The notes under the pieces were generated by a model. The model worked only from the letters and a program-made list of their open reading frames with translations, had not been told where the DNA came from and did no database searches. From assembly GCF_000818195.1 (NCBI RefSeq), contig NZ_JTHL01000001.1, positions 5,456,081 to 5,489,946 of the forward strand: DNA of 33,866 nt, given 5' to 3'. The position numbers and the translations under genes were made by a program. This DNA is from Streptomyces sp. 150FB (GTDB lineage: Bacteria; Actinomycetota; Actinomycetes; Streptomycetales; Streptomycetaceae). Positions 33,561 to 33,866 of this stretch are shown in pieces (within the stretch, counting starts at the first letter, position 1; every line of letters begins with the position of its first letter).

Positions 33561-33866
33561 GCGGCCGTGCCGTGCAGAGGGCGGCCGCTGAGCAGGTTCC
33601 AGCGGCCGTTTCTGCCGCTCAACTCCGTGACGGAGAGCGGGCGTACGTCGAGCCGCCAGAACGCCTGGGGCTCCGCGCCCAGCGCGTGTACGGCGGCGGC
33701 GCGGACGACGTCAGGCTCCGCGACGGCGAGGACCCGGCCCGCCGCTTCGACGGCCAGGCCGTCCAGCCAGGCGCCGACGCGCAGACACAGATCCGCCAGG
33801 GTCTCCCCGCCGTGCGGCGCCGACGCGGGATCGGACAGCCAGGCCCCGACCGACTCCGGTTCGGCC
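33557..33866 (-). CDS. histidine phosphatase family protein, C-terminal part
   Basis: On the minus strand the frame is open from the window edge to TAG at 33557-33559, with 102 codons visible. APHGGETLADLCLRVGAWLD has the conserved Glu of the phosphoglycerate-mutase-like fold (GGET). RVLAVAEPDVVRAAAVHALG takes the place of the strand that usually ends in His-x-Gly; here it is AEPD. The end is FWRLDVRPLSVTELSGRNGR. The N-terminal RHG motif must lie beyond the window. The lack of a clear second His is typical of some Streptomyces members and may mean low activity. It converges on the MarR fragment, and their stops overlap. Confidence 0.8.
   Translation of the reverse strand, partial: AEPESVGAWLSDPASAPHGGETLADLCLRVGAWLDGLAVEAAGRVLAVAEPDVVRAAAVHALGAEPQAFWRLDVRPLSVTELSGRNGRWNLLSGRPLHGTAA

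Overview
The window comes from a high-GC actinomycete, almost certainly a Streptomyces. The signs are G/C-rich third codon positions, many GTG starts, GGAG-type ribosome binding sites, and the order glutaredoxin-rex-hemA-hemC-hemD-hemB beside argS and a class I lysS. To my recollection this order is shared with other Streptomyces chromosomes. Nothing looks like a phage, an insertion sequence, an rRNA or tRNA gene, or a CRISPR array.

Region 1 (1-7619) is core metabolism. A HAD-IB phosphatase runs off the left edge and is divergent from a small glutaredoxin. Next come the redox repressor gene rex, with a near-perfect Rex operator in front of it, and the overlapping genes hemA, hemC and hemD. 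Together with hemB, which follows a strong hairpin and an unusual 15-bp tandem-repeat leader, they take glutamyl-tRNA to uroporphyrinogen III. Rex ties tetrapyrrole supply to the NADH/NAD+ ratio.

Region 2 (7620-13402) is accessory and partly decayed. It holds a remnant of an imine-reductase-like gene, a DUF4232 lipoprotein, a membrane-anchored HTH regulator, an alpha/beta hydrolase, an MFS transporter remnant, a winged-helix/zinc-ribbon regulator with a TTA codon, and a VapBC-type toxin-antitoxin pair whose toxin also has a TTA codon.

Region 3 (13403-22576) has the divergent argS and class I lysS, a Gln-rich DUF2637 membrane protein, two tandem DUF3558-type lipoproteins, and the RNA ligase gene rtcB.

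Region 4 (22577-33866) has a HEAT-repeat protein behind rtcB, a frameshifted MurJ-family flippase paralogue behind an SDR gene, a UPF0060 membrane protein, a Mut7-C RNase with a ubiquitin-like domain, an NmrA-like oxidoreductase with its AraC-type regulator, a DUF1992 protein, an F420-type (DDN) nitroreductase-hemerythrin fusion with a long inverted repeat over its ribosome binding site, and a GlsB/YmgE-type membrane protein. At the right end a decapitated FMN reductase and a decapitated MarR regulator meet at one apparent deletion junction, next to a histidine phosphatase that runs off the edge.

The most unusual points are the 15-bp repeat array before hemB, the hairpin leader of the DDN-hemerythrin gene, the two TTA-containing accessory genes, the broken murJ paralogue, the reductase/MarR junction, and the degenerate methyltransferase half of HemD.
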